From positions 930,001 to 994,000 of the forward strand of contig NW_026516212.1 of assembly GCF_025602895.1 (NCBI RefSeq): a DNA stretch of 64,000 bases, given 5' to 3'. A model generated the notes under the pieces. That model was not told the DNA's origin. It did not search any database and worked only from the letters and a program-made list of their open reading frames with translations. Position 1 is the stretch's first letter, and every line of letters begins with the position of its first letter. Source of the stretch: Polychytrium aggregatum (Eukaryota > Chytridiomycota > Chytridiomycetes > Polychytriales). The translations under genes were made by a program, and so were the position numbers. Below, piece after piece: positions 1-12,618 of this stretch.

Positions 1-3000
1 GACATGTCGTCCTTGTTCTCGAACTTGGTATGTTCTTGGCGCGACAGCTTCAGGTCATCAAAGATAGGGAAGAGCACGCCCTTGGCAATGACCTCCCAAA
101 AGTCCTTGGGGAACTGGGCGCCATTCTGCTTGAGGGTCTCGAAGAGGTAGGTCAGACCTCGCGTCCGGACCTCCAGGTCGCAGGTCATTACGACCTCGTA
201 CATTCCAAAGAGAACCGGAAACCAGTATTTGTAGTTGACATCGTCTTCCGAAATGCTGGCCGGGACGCCCGACATGACGCTCAGCAGCGCGGCGCTGCTG
301 AGCTTTTGCGCAACAAGCGGCGTGTTGGTGTTTGGCTCATCGCCGGGCTTGGCGGTAGACGGGCGCCGCACATCCGCGCTCTGCTTGATGATCTCTTGGA
401 TTCGAGGAATCGACTGGCGGAGCAACTCGATTGAGTGGAGACTCGTCTTGGCCAGCTTGCGGTTCTTGCAAAACTCGACCAGGCACTGAACAAAATCAGG
501 GAACGTGCCGTACGACGTGATGCTCTCAAAGTGGTTCTTGAATATGTGCTTGATGATGTCAAAGGCCAGGGTGACGATTTTGTCTGATCGAATGCGGGGT
601 ATTGTGTTAGTGATCCAGTCGGAGCATTGGTACCCTCGTAACACGTCATCCCATCACCATACTGGCCATGGATCCCGGAGGCAGAGTCCGGGATCGTTGT
701 AGACATCGCCATTCACACCCACAGCTCCATTCACGCCCACATCTCCATTCGCCCCCCACGCTCCGTACTCAGTCCGGCAATCGCAAACACACACTCTTAC
801 CATGCGGCTCCTTTCCAGCGCGCGAAAACGCTGAAAACATCGTTTTCCAACCACTCTTCAGGCTCTTTGCCTTGGCTTGCACCATCTGCTGCAGGCAGGC
901 CAGAACCATGTCTTTGATGCTTGGGTCTGAGTTGTTGCCCACGATATGGTCAAATGGCTTCAGGAAGTCTTTCTGGAACTTGAAGTTGGGCAACTCCTCG
1001 AGCTCAAGGAACTTCATCGAAAGCTGGCGCAGCTTGTCCAGGGCAAAGAAACCGACATTTGAGTTGGCGTGGCAGCCGACTTGGTTGAAGTGCTCGCCGA
1101 GGATGGCCCAGATATTGCTCCACTCGACACGGATACGCTTCATGTTGTAGTAGCTGATCTCGACCAGTCGCTGTAGGCAGTACATCCTCGGGTGCTCCTT
1201 ATCTGAAGTGGCGCTGATCTCCTCCCACGAGACCTGACAGAGCGCCCTCACAAATTCGACGATGGCGCCGCCAGAGAGCTTGACGCTGGCTGTGAAGATT
1301 TTGTCGACCATGATGGTCATGCCTTGGGACGAGGCCTCGGCTGCAGCTTCATCGATAAATCCTCGCGCACCACCGCGTGTTTGAGCAGCTTCCCGACGAG
1401 CCTGTCCGGTAGATCTACAGAGCACCCCCCCCCACGTTGCAAGTATGCCGATGGTACAGTTTCAGCTCTCGGCGCATCTGCTAACATTCTGATGCATCGA
1501 CTTTGCGCTTATGGGGGCGGGCCAGGATGTTTGCTCCAGAGCACTATCTTACCGGTCGTCTGCGCCGGCTTGATTCGATTGCAACTTCTCCACGAGGCTG
1601 ACGCACAGCACAACCTCTCTCCAGCTGTCGCGAAGATGGTTGCCCTCGGTGTTGCCAATCTCGATGAGGGACTTGATGGCCTCGAGGTTCTTGGGCTTTA
1701 TCTCGTTATAGTTGGCCAGCAGACTGAACTTGCTGAGGGTGCTGATGAAGGCCTTGCGCTCCAGTTCCATATCAAAGAGGCACGAGATCTTGATGGCGTA
1801 CCTGAATCCCTCCAGCGCGAGCATGATCGTTTCGAGATCCTCGCTCTCTTGCAGCGGACCCGAGAGCCCCGTGAGGACCGCGGTCCAGATGATCTGGAAC
1901 ATGCCCTTGACGTGCTCGTACTGAGAGGCCGTGATATACGTTGCGCCGGAGACGATCTCGCTGCCTTCCAGCGTGCCGGTGCCGTTGGTGAGCATCTGGT
2001 TGAATAAGGCCTCGGTCTTTTGAACCATCGATTCACTCGCCAAAGCAAACTGGGCTGCCTCCTTGTTGTTGCGGTACCGCTGAAGGTCCTCGGGAGAGGC
2101 CGCAGCCGCCGCTCCGCCCGACGGCTTTTCATCCTTCAGCACAATCTCCTGCTTGGCGATTTCGTCAAAGACACCTTCGAGGAACGCCTGGGGAAGATCT
2201 TTGCCCTCATCGATGCCGCGGTTGTTTTTCAAAAAGTCTCCCTTGGTCATTTTTTGCTTGACCTGGGTGTTGTACATGTCCGTATTGAGCATGATCACGG
2301 AGTAGGCAAGGACATACGGCGTGTCTGGAGTGGCGCGTGTGGATGGATGATCCGATCGTTTAGTTGGCCGCCCATTAAGTTCGGCTGCGTACTCTGACTC
2401 AAGGCCGCACATATCCCATCGGGAACAGTAACAGGCAGAGCTGCCTCGCGGACGAGACTGCGATGCAACATTGTAAAGCAACACTCTCAACAGTCCTCTG
2501 GGACATTCGGCCGATACAGTCACGCCGCACGCTGAACACAGCTGAATCACACTACGCATCAAGTAGAGCGTCGGCCACCCTTGTTCATTGGCAACGGCAT
2601 TCCCCTCCTGCCAAATTGCCGGATTGGCACATCGCTCTGCTCCGACTGACCTGCTGAGCTGAAGCTGCCAGGATTGCCAGTGAGATACCGCTCCGCAAAC
2701 TTGAGCATAAATCGGTCAATCTTCTGGGCCTCGCCGGGCAGACGGAAGCATTGCAGGAACGCCCGCAGAGCATCGACAAATCCGAGGCCGGTAAAGTCCA
2801 GAGCATCGACAAAGGCATGCATGATGGCAATGTTTTCTTCGTCGCTGTGGATATGCGTTGTTGCAGAGGCAGTAGAAAAACGGGCTCAGCTCAAAGGACC
2901 ACGACGTTTTGGAACACAGACTACGGCGCAGACCTTGATGGGCCACGACTCGGTGGCGCATTGAAAGGCGACCGTGCATGCGACAAAGTAGCCTGGACGA

Positions 3001-6000
3001 CGGCGATGTCGTGCAGGCGGATAGGCACTCACCCTTCACCAAGGAACTCGCCAATCATGGTCTTGTTCAGGCCCTCGGTGTGCAGCAGGAAGTTGCCAAT
3101 GTCCTTGGGCGTACGCGAAGGAATACACCCCGAGTCAAGCAGGTACTGCATGCCCTTTTTGGGCTTGAAGTTGAAGCGACGAATGCCCTCGAGCAGCACT
3201 TGCTTGCGGTGCTTGTAGGTCTCGAATGCATGCGGGTCGTCCTCGATGCCTCGGCGAGCAGACTTTTTGCCTTCTTCCTCCGACACCAGGCCGAGACTGC
3301 CGGTGTCGTTGTCAACGGCCGAGTCTTCGCTCTTGCGGACCCCCTTTGGCGAGCTGGCGATCTCATCTTTGGTATTCCGCACGGCATCGCACCAGCGGAC
3401 CAGGGATTTGAGAATCCCGCGCACAAGCAGCTCCAATCCGCGCCGCTTGAGCTCATTGTAGTCGCCCGTGGCTGAGTACAGGCCCTTGACCTGCTCTTTG
3501 GTAAGGCTGGCCATACCAGCAGTCGTCATGGCAGGAGGGAGGCCCTTGCTGCTCAAGGACGGCGCCCCGGTGGTGGGCGAAACCGCTTGGGATGGACCCG
3601 AAGCATCGCTTGAGTAGTGGAGCGTCATGACTCGCGACAGTGAGTTGATGGTCCTCTCCCAGAGATTCTCGCGCATTCCGGCTTCGACATCACAGTCGTA
3701 GTTCAGATAGATCTCAACGAGGACGCGCCCGCCATCCGAGGCCGGGTCGGAAAGCGTGGCTTGCAGATTCTTGAGCAACGAGACACGCTGGTGGAAGGTG
3801 ATCGTATTTTTGGCTTCGATGATTGGCAGCACGATCTCTGTGACGATGACCGAAAGCTCTTGCTGCCGGTTGTGGACATAGTGGAAAGGGGCGACCAGAT
3901 CGAGACAGTATTGGGTGCATGGGTCAGATCTCTGAGTGTCACGCTATAATTGCGCCTGCCGAGCTCGCTGATGGAGGTGCCATGATCGGTTCTTACCTTA
4001 AGAACGGATCTGAGACCCACCAGGACCTTGCCAAAGATCTCCATGGCAACATCAAAGACCTGTGGCACAACGTTGACTGCGTTTCTGGTGAGCGCGAGGC
4101 ACAGATATTGCTTGACGGCATGGATGAAAAGCAGCGACGTGCTGTTGGACTTGCTGACGTTGAAGAGCACGGGCGATGGCGTAAAAAACACATAGAGATG
4201 GGATGACAGGATGGTGGACACGAGATGAAGAGCCAGGAGCTTGGATCGCATCGCATGAGATTTGAGGTCCGTGGCACTGTACCAGATGTGTCAGATCGAT
4301 GCGGTCGAACAAACTGTTAGATCCAAAGCCATTGAATGTCACGGGTGATCAGCAGTCGCGCCAGGTACTCTGGTCGCTGTCGACAGACACGAAGTCGCCA
4401 GTGCGTGCCGAACACACAGATCCAATTCAAGCTATGAACGCCAACGCATCATCGAGAGGACAGGCCCCAACCACGTGCCGGGATGAGAAAAGAACGCATC
4501 TGCCAAGCAGCACCCGTTACCGTCGCGGATGGCGACACCTACCCCTCAGGCGTGGGTACGGGCTTCATGCTGAGCTTGGAGAGCGCCCGGAATACCAGGT
4601 ACGCATCCTTGATGTACTCATCGACGGTCGGGTCGCGATCGGCATTTTTATCTCGTCCGGTGCTCGAAAGAATGTCATGCGATGTTCGAATGGACGATCC
4701 TTTGCCGAGAGAGTGGATTGCGGCCGTCGCGGCGTCTTTATCCTCGATAGTTGAGCTACGCGGATTTGGTGCCAAACGACACAGTGCAGTGCCAGAGGTT
4801 AAATGGCGAGCAAGCGCCCCGATCCAGCGCAAAGTAGCTAGCGCCCACTCCTGTGATCAAAATGCCAGGAGAGGTACAGCAACCCCGAGGGCCAGATTCA
4901 AGCCATCCAGGGCGGCACTCCGAAGCAAGTCAGCGACTGATACATATCACATGAAGCCATCGCTTACAAACTGTCGACGCTTGATGCACCCCGAGTGAGC
5001 GATGCTGTGTCGCTGATTCCACTTGGCTGGTTGACTTCGTGGCCAGACTGGTTCATGACCTCATCTTCTCGAATTGCCGACAACGTCGATGGCTGCTGGA
5101 TCAGGATTCTGGGTGGCGCCAGCTTGACTTCCTTGGGCACTCGGCTAAAGACGGCCTGGACCATCTGCGTGAGTGTCGCCTGTGCAACGATCTGCGTGCT
5201 GGACGACTTGGAAATCAAGAATATGTTGTATGTTGTTCGGATGGCCTTCAGAAGCAGGCCCCCGTGGATGCAGGAAGCAGGATCGACTGACGAAACCGCG
5301 GCAAGCAGGGCCTGTGTAAACGAGACACGAATTAATGCAAGGTACTACCAATGCGACTGCACAACGACGCCTGGGGAGCGCCCTCATTCGCCGATTCATC
5401 GCCCCGCGTGGACAGAGCGCTTTGTCAATCCATAGCCAGGGCACTTACTTTCACAATCTGGAGCTGAACCTTCTCGTCTGTTTGGTCGCCAGCCGAGAAG
5501 CAATCGCAGATGGTGTCGACGACAAGCACGACGACACCAGTGTTGACTATGCTGGATTCGTCAAAGCTACTTTCTCGTTCCTCGTCCACGCTTGTGTTCC
5601 GGCTGCTCTTGGTGCCTGTGGCTGTTCGTGAATGCGTGCCCTCTACCTTCAGCGATGAGTCGTCCGATTCATATCCCGCGGCCGATGCCTTGGCCGGCGA
5701 GGCAGTCTCGAACTTGCCCCAAAAGTCGTACGAGAACAGCTTTGCTAGACAGTCAATCGCAATCGAAACGAGGTTGGGTTGTCGGCTCTGACATGCAAGC
5801 TGGAAGGGAGTGAATATGGTGTTGAGGAAGGCTTTTCCTCCGGCCGGATCCACAGGCGGAGGTGCATCGAGGGCCGCTGGAAAGGTCGCACGAACAGAAA
5901 GACGAATCGACAAGATTAGAGGCAGCCAGGGCGTGAATACGCGACATGCCGGATGGTTGACGTGGTGTCCAATTACATCCGACCGATGAGCACGTATTCA

Positions 6001-6239
6001 CAACAATGCGTCGTCGTTGGAGACGTGGGTGCATCGGGGAGAGTGGATACATGGATCGGCGGGAGCAGCGAACCTGTTGCCTCCTTGATGGCATCCTTGA
6101 GAGGTGCAAGCTTCCTAGACTCTTTGGCCTCGCCAATTTGCTCGAGGGCCCGCTTGATGAAGATGTCGGCGGATGCCCCGCCCAACGAAGGGCTTGTGTG
6201 CGAGGAAATGGCCGATGGGCGTCTGTTGGCGGACGCCAT
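1..6239 (-). CDS. SEC7: Sec7/BIG-family Arf guanine-nucleotide exchange factor (3' part cut by window edge)
   Basis: Large Arf-GEF that loads GTP on Arf at the trans-Golgi. At least ten coding blocks read right to left: about 6239-6065 (start Met, MASANRR), 5890-5447, 5310-4965, 4760-4546, 4290-4000, 3850-3037, 2840-2650, 2330-1555, 1350-790 and 605-1. The Sec7 domain begins at the end of the 3850-3037 block with [15 protein letters not shown], which carries the glutamic-finger Glu. It continues through the 2840-2650 block and into [16 protein letters not shown] at about 2290-2240. Upstream blocks match the DCB/HUS regions (YLNYDCDVE is the HUS-box type motif) and downstream blocks the HDS regions. 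The frame is open to base 1, so the C-terminus lies outside the window. The gene is divergent from the OLA1 gene across 575 bp. Family assignment is secure; exon edges are approximate because several acceptors were not fixed. Confidence 0.93.
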
Positions 6240-6814
6240 GCTGCACCGGTCTATGACAAGCTTGGCAGTGTTGTTCTGGCACGCCTCAGAGACGAATGAT
6301 GGCTATTGAGATAAATGCTGCGCCAAGGCTGCTGCTCGCTAGGTGAGTTTGGACTGGGACCAGGATCTGCCAGTCGCGAGCGGATTGGGTGGTATGCGGT
6401 TGAGGAGAACCGGGCCGATGCGGGCAGATGGCCGCGATATAACGGGCTCTGATCGCGCCTCTGCGCTGCCGAATGAGCTGGCGGTCTCCGGGTCGATAGC
6501 CCCGGAAGATGGGCGCGGCGGCTGGCTGGAGGAGTCGGCCGTGGGTTTGGCCAGGGGGGGGGGGCAGGCGACGGAGGAGCAAGCAGGCCACCAAAGAAAG
6601 CATCGAAGAAAAGCGATGTGGCTGCCGAAAACGGCGATGCCGGACACGTGAGCGAGGAGGGAGCGAGGACATATCGCTCCCCGTTTCTCGGCCTCGGCGA
6701 TTGTGTCTTTGCCGACAGCCGATCCGATCGGCAGTGTCCTCTGTGGCATCCCATCGTACTGCACCGCCCTGCACTGCCCTGCACTACCCCGAGCTGCCTG
6801 CTGTCTCTGTTGCC
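6240..6814. promoter_or_regulatory. divergent intergenic region between SEC7 and OLA1
   Basis: 575 bp separate the two start codons and must hold both promoters. I see no gene here. An uninterrupted run of 11 G lies at about 6554-6564, and the stretch before the OLA1 start is rich in C and CT. Open frames across it have no recognisable content. Confidence 0.5.
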
Positions 6815-8834
6815 ATGGCTCTGCTCCGACACATCCGGTGTCTCCGCGGCTGCCACTCTCCCCTCGCTGCCGCCGCTGCCCTTGCAGGCCGGATTGGACA
6901 GTCCAGCGCTTCGGTTGCCCAAGCAAGATCGTATGCCACGCCTGCGCAAAAGAAAGCCAAGTCGCAACCAGACTCGGAGCCACGCATCCTGCTCGGCCGG
7001 CCCGGCAACAATCTCAAAATGGTAACGATCCCATCCGCTAAAGCCATGTCCAGGGCAACCAACCGCCCGGCCTGCCTGCGACGACTGAATTGCATGTCTG
7101 GGCTTTCCTGGCTCCCTCCATCGCTCGCTCAGCGCGCGATCCTGTGTCCTCGATCCATCAACGCCGCATCTTCTTGTCCGACTCACTCAGCACTGCTTGG
7201 ATCCCGGTTGTCTCATGTTGTACGCGCTCCTGAAATCATGGCGATTGCAACAACGTCGGACCGGTTTCAAAGGGCATCGTTGGCCTCCCAAATATCGGAA
7301 AGTCGTCGTTTTTCAACTCGCTGACCAACAGCGCCGTGCCCTCTGAGGTATAGTGAGTGGTGGATTTCTTGATTTTGAGGCTGCAGAGCCATGTCGATTG
7401 TGTCCCGGTGCTGCACCTTCTCATGGCAGGACATCTCGCGATCGCAATGGCCATGACTGGTTGCTTGTCATGGGCTCACGGATTAATTTGTCAAGCTCTC
7501 TGCGGCCGCCGATCTCCCGGTAGAACTATCCCTTTTGCACCATCGACCCGTCAGAGTCGCGGGTTATCGTCCCAGACGAGCGATTCGACTGGCTCTGCAA
7601 CCATTACAAGACTCGATCAGCAGTGCCTGCGTCCCTGACTGTGACCGATATTGCCGGCTTGGTCAAAGGTGCTCATGAGGGTGCCGGCCTCGGAAACGCA
7701 TTCCTGTCCAACATTCAAGCGGTCGATGGCATCTTCCACCTGTGTCGAGGGTTTGAGGACAAGGATATAACCCATGTCGAGGGAAACGTCGATCCCGTTC
7801 GAGACCTGATGATCATCCACGACGAGCTGCGGCTCAAGGACGAGGCCCAAATCGAGAAGCTGCTCGAGGCCCGCAAGAAGGACATCGCCAAGTATGGCCG
7901 GAACATGGCCAAGGAAAAGCTCGAGGAGTACGATGTTCTCAGCAAACTCTGGGACGTCTTGAGCGTGCAGCAGCGTGACGTCCGCGACCACGAGTGGTCC
8001 AATCCAGAGACCAAGATCATCAACGGCCTCTATTTGCTGACCGCCAAACCCGTCGTCTACCTCTGTAACCTAAGCGAGCGCGACTACGCTACCCGAGACG
8101 ATCGCTATCTCTCTGCCATTCGAAAATGGGTCGACGAGAACCATCCCGGAGACGGCGTTATTGGATACTCGAACGATGTGGAGTACACCCTCTCTGCCTC
8201 TGAAACGGACGAAGAACGAGCCGAATACCTCGCCGAGGTGCAGAACAAGTACGGCATCTCCGAGCCGGTAACAAGCGCCTTCAAGGATATCATCAACTCG
8301 GGCTACAATGCCTTGAGCCTGTTCTACTGTGAGTTTGCCCCGAGCATGCAGCTGATCCGAGAGAGCGAGCATCTCAACATCTGCTGCCATGTCTTCCTGA
8401 GGCCAACTGCTACCCAACATGGCTTGGCTTGCATCCATTCTGACCATTCTGTCGTGATTGCAACTACCTTTGGTTTGCGTTGCCAGTCTTCACCGCCGGC
8501 GAGCAAGAAGTACGAGCGTGGACCATCCGCAAAGGCACGAAGGCACCCCAGGCGGCCGGTGTCATCCATTCCGACTTTGAAAAGTCATTTGTGACAGCAG
8601 AGGTATTTCAAATTCGCACTTTGCCGCTCGGTGTCCCGTCCCCCACCTCTTCCGACTGGTGCTGCCTCCCTTGGCTGATTCAGTGCCTTGCTACAGACGA
8701 TGAAGTTTGAGGACCTGAAGGCCCTTGGAAGCGAGGACAGTGTCAAGGCTGCCGGAAAATACGCCCAAAAGGGCCGAGACTATGTCGTTGAGGACGGCGA
8801 CATCTTCCACTTCAAGGTTGGAAAGCGCAAGTAG
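6815..8834 (+). CDS. OLA1: Obg-like ATPase OLA1/YchF with N-terminal leader
   Basis: P-loop ATPase of the YchF subfamily, linked to ribosomes and stress responses. Five exons: 6815-7021, 7273-7347, 7524-8328, 8487-8602, 8697-8834; total 1341 nt, 446 aa, phases consistent. Order: leader (about 1-55), [12 protein letters not shown]1 motif [12 protein letters not shown] (about 72-84), G3 DIAGLVKGA, the NLSE motif that replaces NKxD and marks the ATP-preferring YchF group, then a TGS domain ([14 protein letters not shown] onward) ending in FHFKVGKRK. The usual family length is about 395 aa. The extra N-terminus is rich in Arg, Ala and Ser, almost free of acids, and ends near [12 protein letters not shown], which resembles a mitochondrial presequence. 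A shorter product from a downstream start is possible but no Met lies close before the G domain except the one at its border. Confidence 0.96.
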
Positions 8835-9029
8835 AGGTGGCTCGCCGAGTGATGCCATGGTTTGTTTATATCGTCATGACCGCTGTGTCGAGCGTCCCGA
8901 AATACTACCACTCCAATAGACACTCTCATTGTATCTTGGTAATATATATCATCCTTTCTGAAATGCCGAGCTCCCCAAAACGACCTGTGCACGGGCTCGG
9001 CTCGATATCGCGGCGCCTCCTTTGCGACC

Positions 9030-11996
9030 CTATTCATCCAGTCCTGGGAGCTGCAGCGGGGTCGATATCGAGAAGGTTCGCATTGGAGAATAGTCGATAC
9101 TGAGTCGATGTAGCGACCGGCGCGAGCTGTTCGCACTGGAAACGGATGCTTGTCTGCGCGGAGATAGCTGGGCCATCGACGATGCCGGTGGTAGTGAATC
9201 TGCGTGGCTAAAGATCGACATGGATCGGGAGGAAGTCACCGGCTCAGTACGGCTAAATGCTGATATCGACCGAGGAGGGGACTGAACAACAACATCCTGC
9301 AGAGCCAATTGATCTGCCTTTGCGCGATCCTCGATCATCTGCTTTAGCTTTTCAACCACGAACGAGCTTCGCGGTACATCCGGATGCACGGCGTAAATGC
9401 CGGCATGCTGTGCAACGGCCACGATGGTGGAAATCGAGTTGGAATGGTAAGCCAAGAAGCCATGGCACGAATGGCTGTACTGTGCGCCAGCAGTCACAAC
9501 GTTGGTACGGGTTCTGAGTGCTCTACGCAGGCCACAAAGGCACCTCGACTCCATTACTTTGATCTCCGGGTTGGTTCGCTTGTCAAGGACTGCCTTCCAT
9601 TTGCTGGGAACGATGTACCAGGGACCGTACTAGCCGTGTCGGGGTAAATGCTCATCAAATCAATGGTACAGCTTCGCCTTTGAGCTTCCTGACTTTCGGT
9701 CCCTCTCCTCAGCGCATGCGTGCAGTTTGGCAAACAGCATCTCGAATGTGCGATAAGATCCATCTCATTGAGACGATCGGAGTACACTGCCTGTCCGAAT
9801 TGACAGCAGCTCCAAGAGGGCCTACCGCAGCACGTCTGTCTTTGTCGCTCATCGCATGTTTTGCAGAAACCTCTTCGCCTGGGTGCGATGATCAGGTCGA
9901 TTCCAAACCAATGTCAAATCAGTGTCACTCGGTGCGAAGAGATGGAAACTCATATATCCATACCATTGCCACCACTGAGGTCACCAATTCGAGTTGATGG
10001 CGGCTTGCTTGTTCGTCTTTCCGCTGTCGATGAATGCGGTTAGATCGTCGTGGCTCTGTGTGCGATTACCCATAAATACACCCCTGCCAGCGATATAGAG
10101 AGATCTGGAGTAACAGGGAAACTGTGGCGCTGAAGCTGCGGCCGAGACCCTCACCTTTCTTGACTTTGTCGAGGAGGACCTTGGGCGGACGTGCTTCGAC
10201 CTTGACAGTGGCTTTGCTGGAGTTGCTCTCCACAACGGGTCTCCAGGAGCTCATGAGACAATCGAACTCGCCCCGACAAACGGACTGGTCCAAGTTCTGG
10301 GCTGGAGGCGGAGTGCGAAGCTCGATATGACCCTGCGCAACATGAGCCTGTTCAAGCTCGGTTGGAAGATGTGACTCGGTCCAAGACTCGAAGCCAGGGC
10401 AAAGTCTATGGTCGACCCACCATTCCAAGGACTGAATCACTGCGGGAAAGCATAGGTTGTGCCGAATGGATTGAATGATCGCTATCTGCGGTTCAAATGC
10501 GTTGCCATGCCCCATTCCCATCCAAGGCAAAACTCAATTGTGAACCATTCTGCTGCAGCGCACCCCTAACTGGTTTGGAAATGTCCTGCCAAGAACGGAC
10601 ACCGAGGCATGGACCGAGGCATGGACCGAGCCAAGACATGCAACCGCTCCAGTGCGTATCGGCCAAGCTTGACGATAATGGAGGACCAAGCACTCCGTGA
10701 TTGCTTGCGCAAGCTTCATGCCTCGATTGCGCAATTGACATACCTTCGCTCAGCTTCAAAGCGGCATCGCTATCGACTTGCGTGTCATGGCTGCAAGAAG
10801 CAGCGATGGCTCGCTCTTTGAGAGTCGTAGGGGCAGTCACTGGCCTTGGCTTGAAGCCACGGGCAAGGCCCGAGTATTTGGTGGCCAAGAGCTTGGGAGT
10901 TGATGCGGGGGGCTGCTTTTGCTCGTGGCCAATTGTCACTGCGCATGGGAGCATGGCCGAGCCATGAATACAGCCACCACGGCCGTTTCATTCAGCGAAC
11001 GCTGACCGGCGGCCGCAGGAGCCGCTATCGCCCTCCAAATCCCGCCATCAAACACACTATTCGTCGGCGATGGCTTACCGGCTTGTGCTGCCATGGCCCC
11101 AGCTGGAGGCTGTGGTACCGACATCGAGGCCCTTGGCCGGACACTTTCGCGAGTGCTGTGTCGTCTCGTAACTGAACGAATTTGTTCAGCCTCAAGTTGC
11201 CGCAGATGCACTTTGAGTCTGTATTCAGCCCCATCGTCGGACGAGAGAGATGGCAGCGAGGGAAAGCTAGTGAAGCTCGAGTCGTCAGACTCAGATCCGC
11301 TTCCAGGTTCCTCCTTGGAGTCCGCACTATGGGGCTGCGTCGCACTGGGCGAACGTCTCTCAACACGCAGATCCCTCGTAAGGATGTTTTGGAGAATCTG
11401 GGCCTTGGCTGGGGTGATGCCAGCGAAATCAAGGCTCTGTTCATACCAACGGGAAAGGTGTGAGACAGTAGCCAAGTCGTGTGGACAGATCAGTCGTAGA
11501 GCATAATAAAGAGATGCCGCAGGCCAACGGAAGCGGATCGGGTAGTATCTCATGCTCAGTCAGATCGAGAGCCTTACCAGTTTCTTGACAATTTCTTTCT
11601 CCAGATCCTGTGCTCTCTCGGATTTCTGGATTTGCCCGGGATACTTTCGAGCGCTGGGACTGCGATGAACCGACTTTGCGCTCGGGACTCGCGATTGCAG
11701 GACGATTGCATCGCTCTCCAAAGGATCGCAGACTTTGTACAGCAAGCGGTAATTTGGGCTGTGGCCATGGGCAAACCAGCGTCAGCATGCATTTGTGGAC
11801 TGCAGTCGAGGATGCGCAGGTGAGTGATTTGTTGGATCCGGAACTTTCCAACGTCGTCAGCTGCATTCCCCGGGTGAGCCGACTTGAGTGGATCTAGGAT
11901 GGCTGTCACGAACCCGCAGTCTTTGACGTTTCGGAGGACCCAAGGGTTGACGGGCCGCGGTGGCGCTGACTTGACCGTCCTGGTTTCAGACGGCAT
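9030..11996 (-). CDS. unrecognised multi-exon protein, Ser/Pro-rich C-terminus
   Basis: I do not recognise this protein. The coding signal comes from several open blocks joined by good splice sites. Block 1 starts at Met 11996 (MPSETRTVKSAPPRPV). A later block ends at a GTAAGG donor at 11578 after the charged stretch KSERAQDLEKEIVKKL. Another starts near 11443 (SLDFAGITPAKAQILQN) and contains acidic runs of Ser, Asp and Glu. Further blocks lie at about 10910-10755 and 10500-10160 (the latter ends KVLLDKVKKG before a GTGAGG donor). The final block ends at 9030 and holds EKLKQMIEDRAKADQL followed by a Ser-rich tail closing in LPGLDE. No membrane segment or known motif is visible. Start and several exon joins are uncertain, and it may be more than one gene. 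Confidence 0.5.
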
Positions 11997-12618
11997 GATG
12001 CTGGACTAAGTGGCTGAACATCGATGTTTGTCAATGGCAGGATCCACAGGGACACATTCGGATTTAAAATGGTCGTCTGCCGTCGGCTCGACGGCCACCG
12101 AGGAATCAAATGCGTACAAATTACATAGAAATCAATGCACTGGCTCACCGCGGAGCCAGAGTTCCTCCATCAAACTCAAGTCCAGCGAGGACAGACTTAC
12201 ACGAGCCCTATTGTCACTGTCGATCCGACATGCAAGTGGCAAGGTCGCTGGCCCTGGGGCTGAGAAATAGCAAGACAGAAGTCTCCTTGGACGCTCTCTG
12301 ATATGCAACCGACTCGCAGTGTGCGTTTCTCCCATCCATCCCCTCCCCCAATTCTCCGAGTGCCCTTGCCCATCAGGCCCTTGCCCATCAGGCCACTCGA
12401 TCATGATGAGGTCACGCCCCTCCGGCACCCATGTCGCACACGCGCCGGCCAATCGCATGCCCCCACTCCCCAATTCAGATGCGGCGCAGCAGCCCGTCTG
12501 CGCCACAGGCATGCCGTCCCCGTGATCCACGCTCCGACTTCAAATGCGGTGCCCACTGCTCGTCCAGCAGCATCCCCAACGCTGTCCTGCGCGTCCCAGC
12601 TGCATCTGCCACATCGCC
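11997..12618. other. intergenic region, no gene seen
   Basis: 622 bp between the unrecognised gene and the E2 gene, divergent. Contains C-rich, CT-rich tracts at about 12330-12480 with an imperfect duplication (cccatcaggcccttg type). Frames crossing it have biased composition and no family signal. Confidence 0.4.

Noticed and set aside
769-1425. Separate gene at 769-1425 (minus)
   Set aside because: It reads as an internal SEC7 exon (HDS region), not an independent gene.
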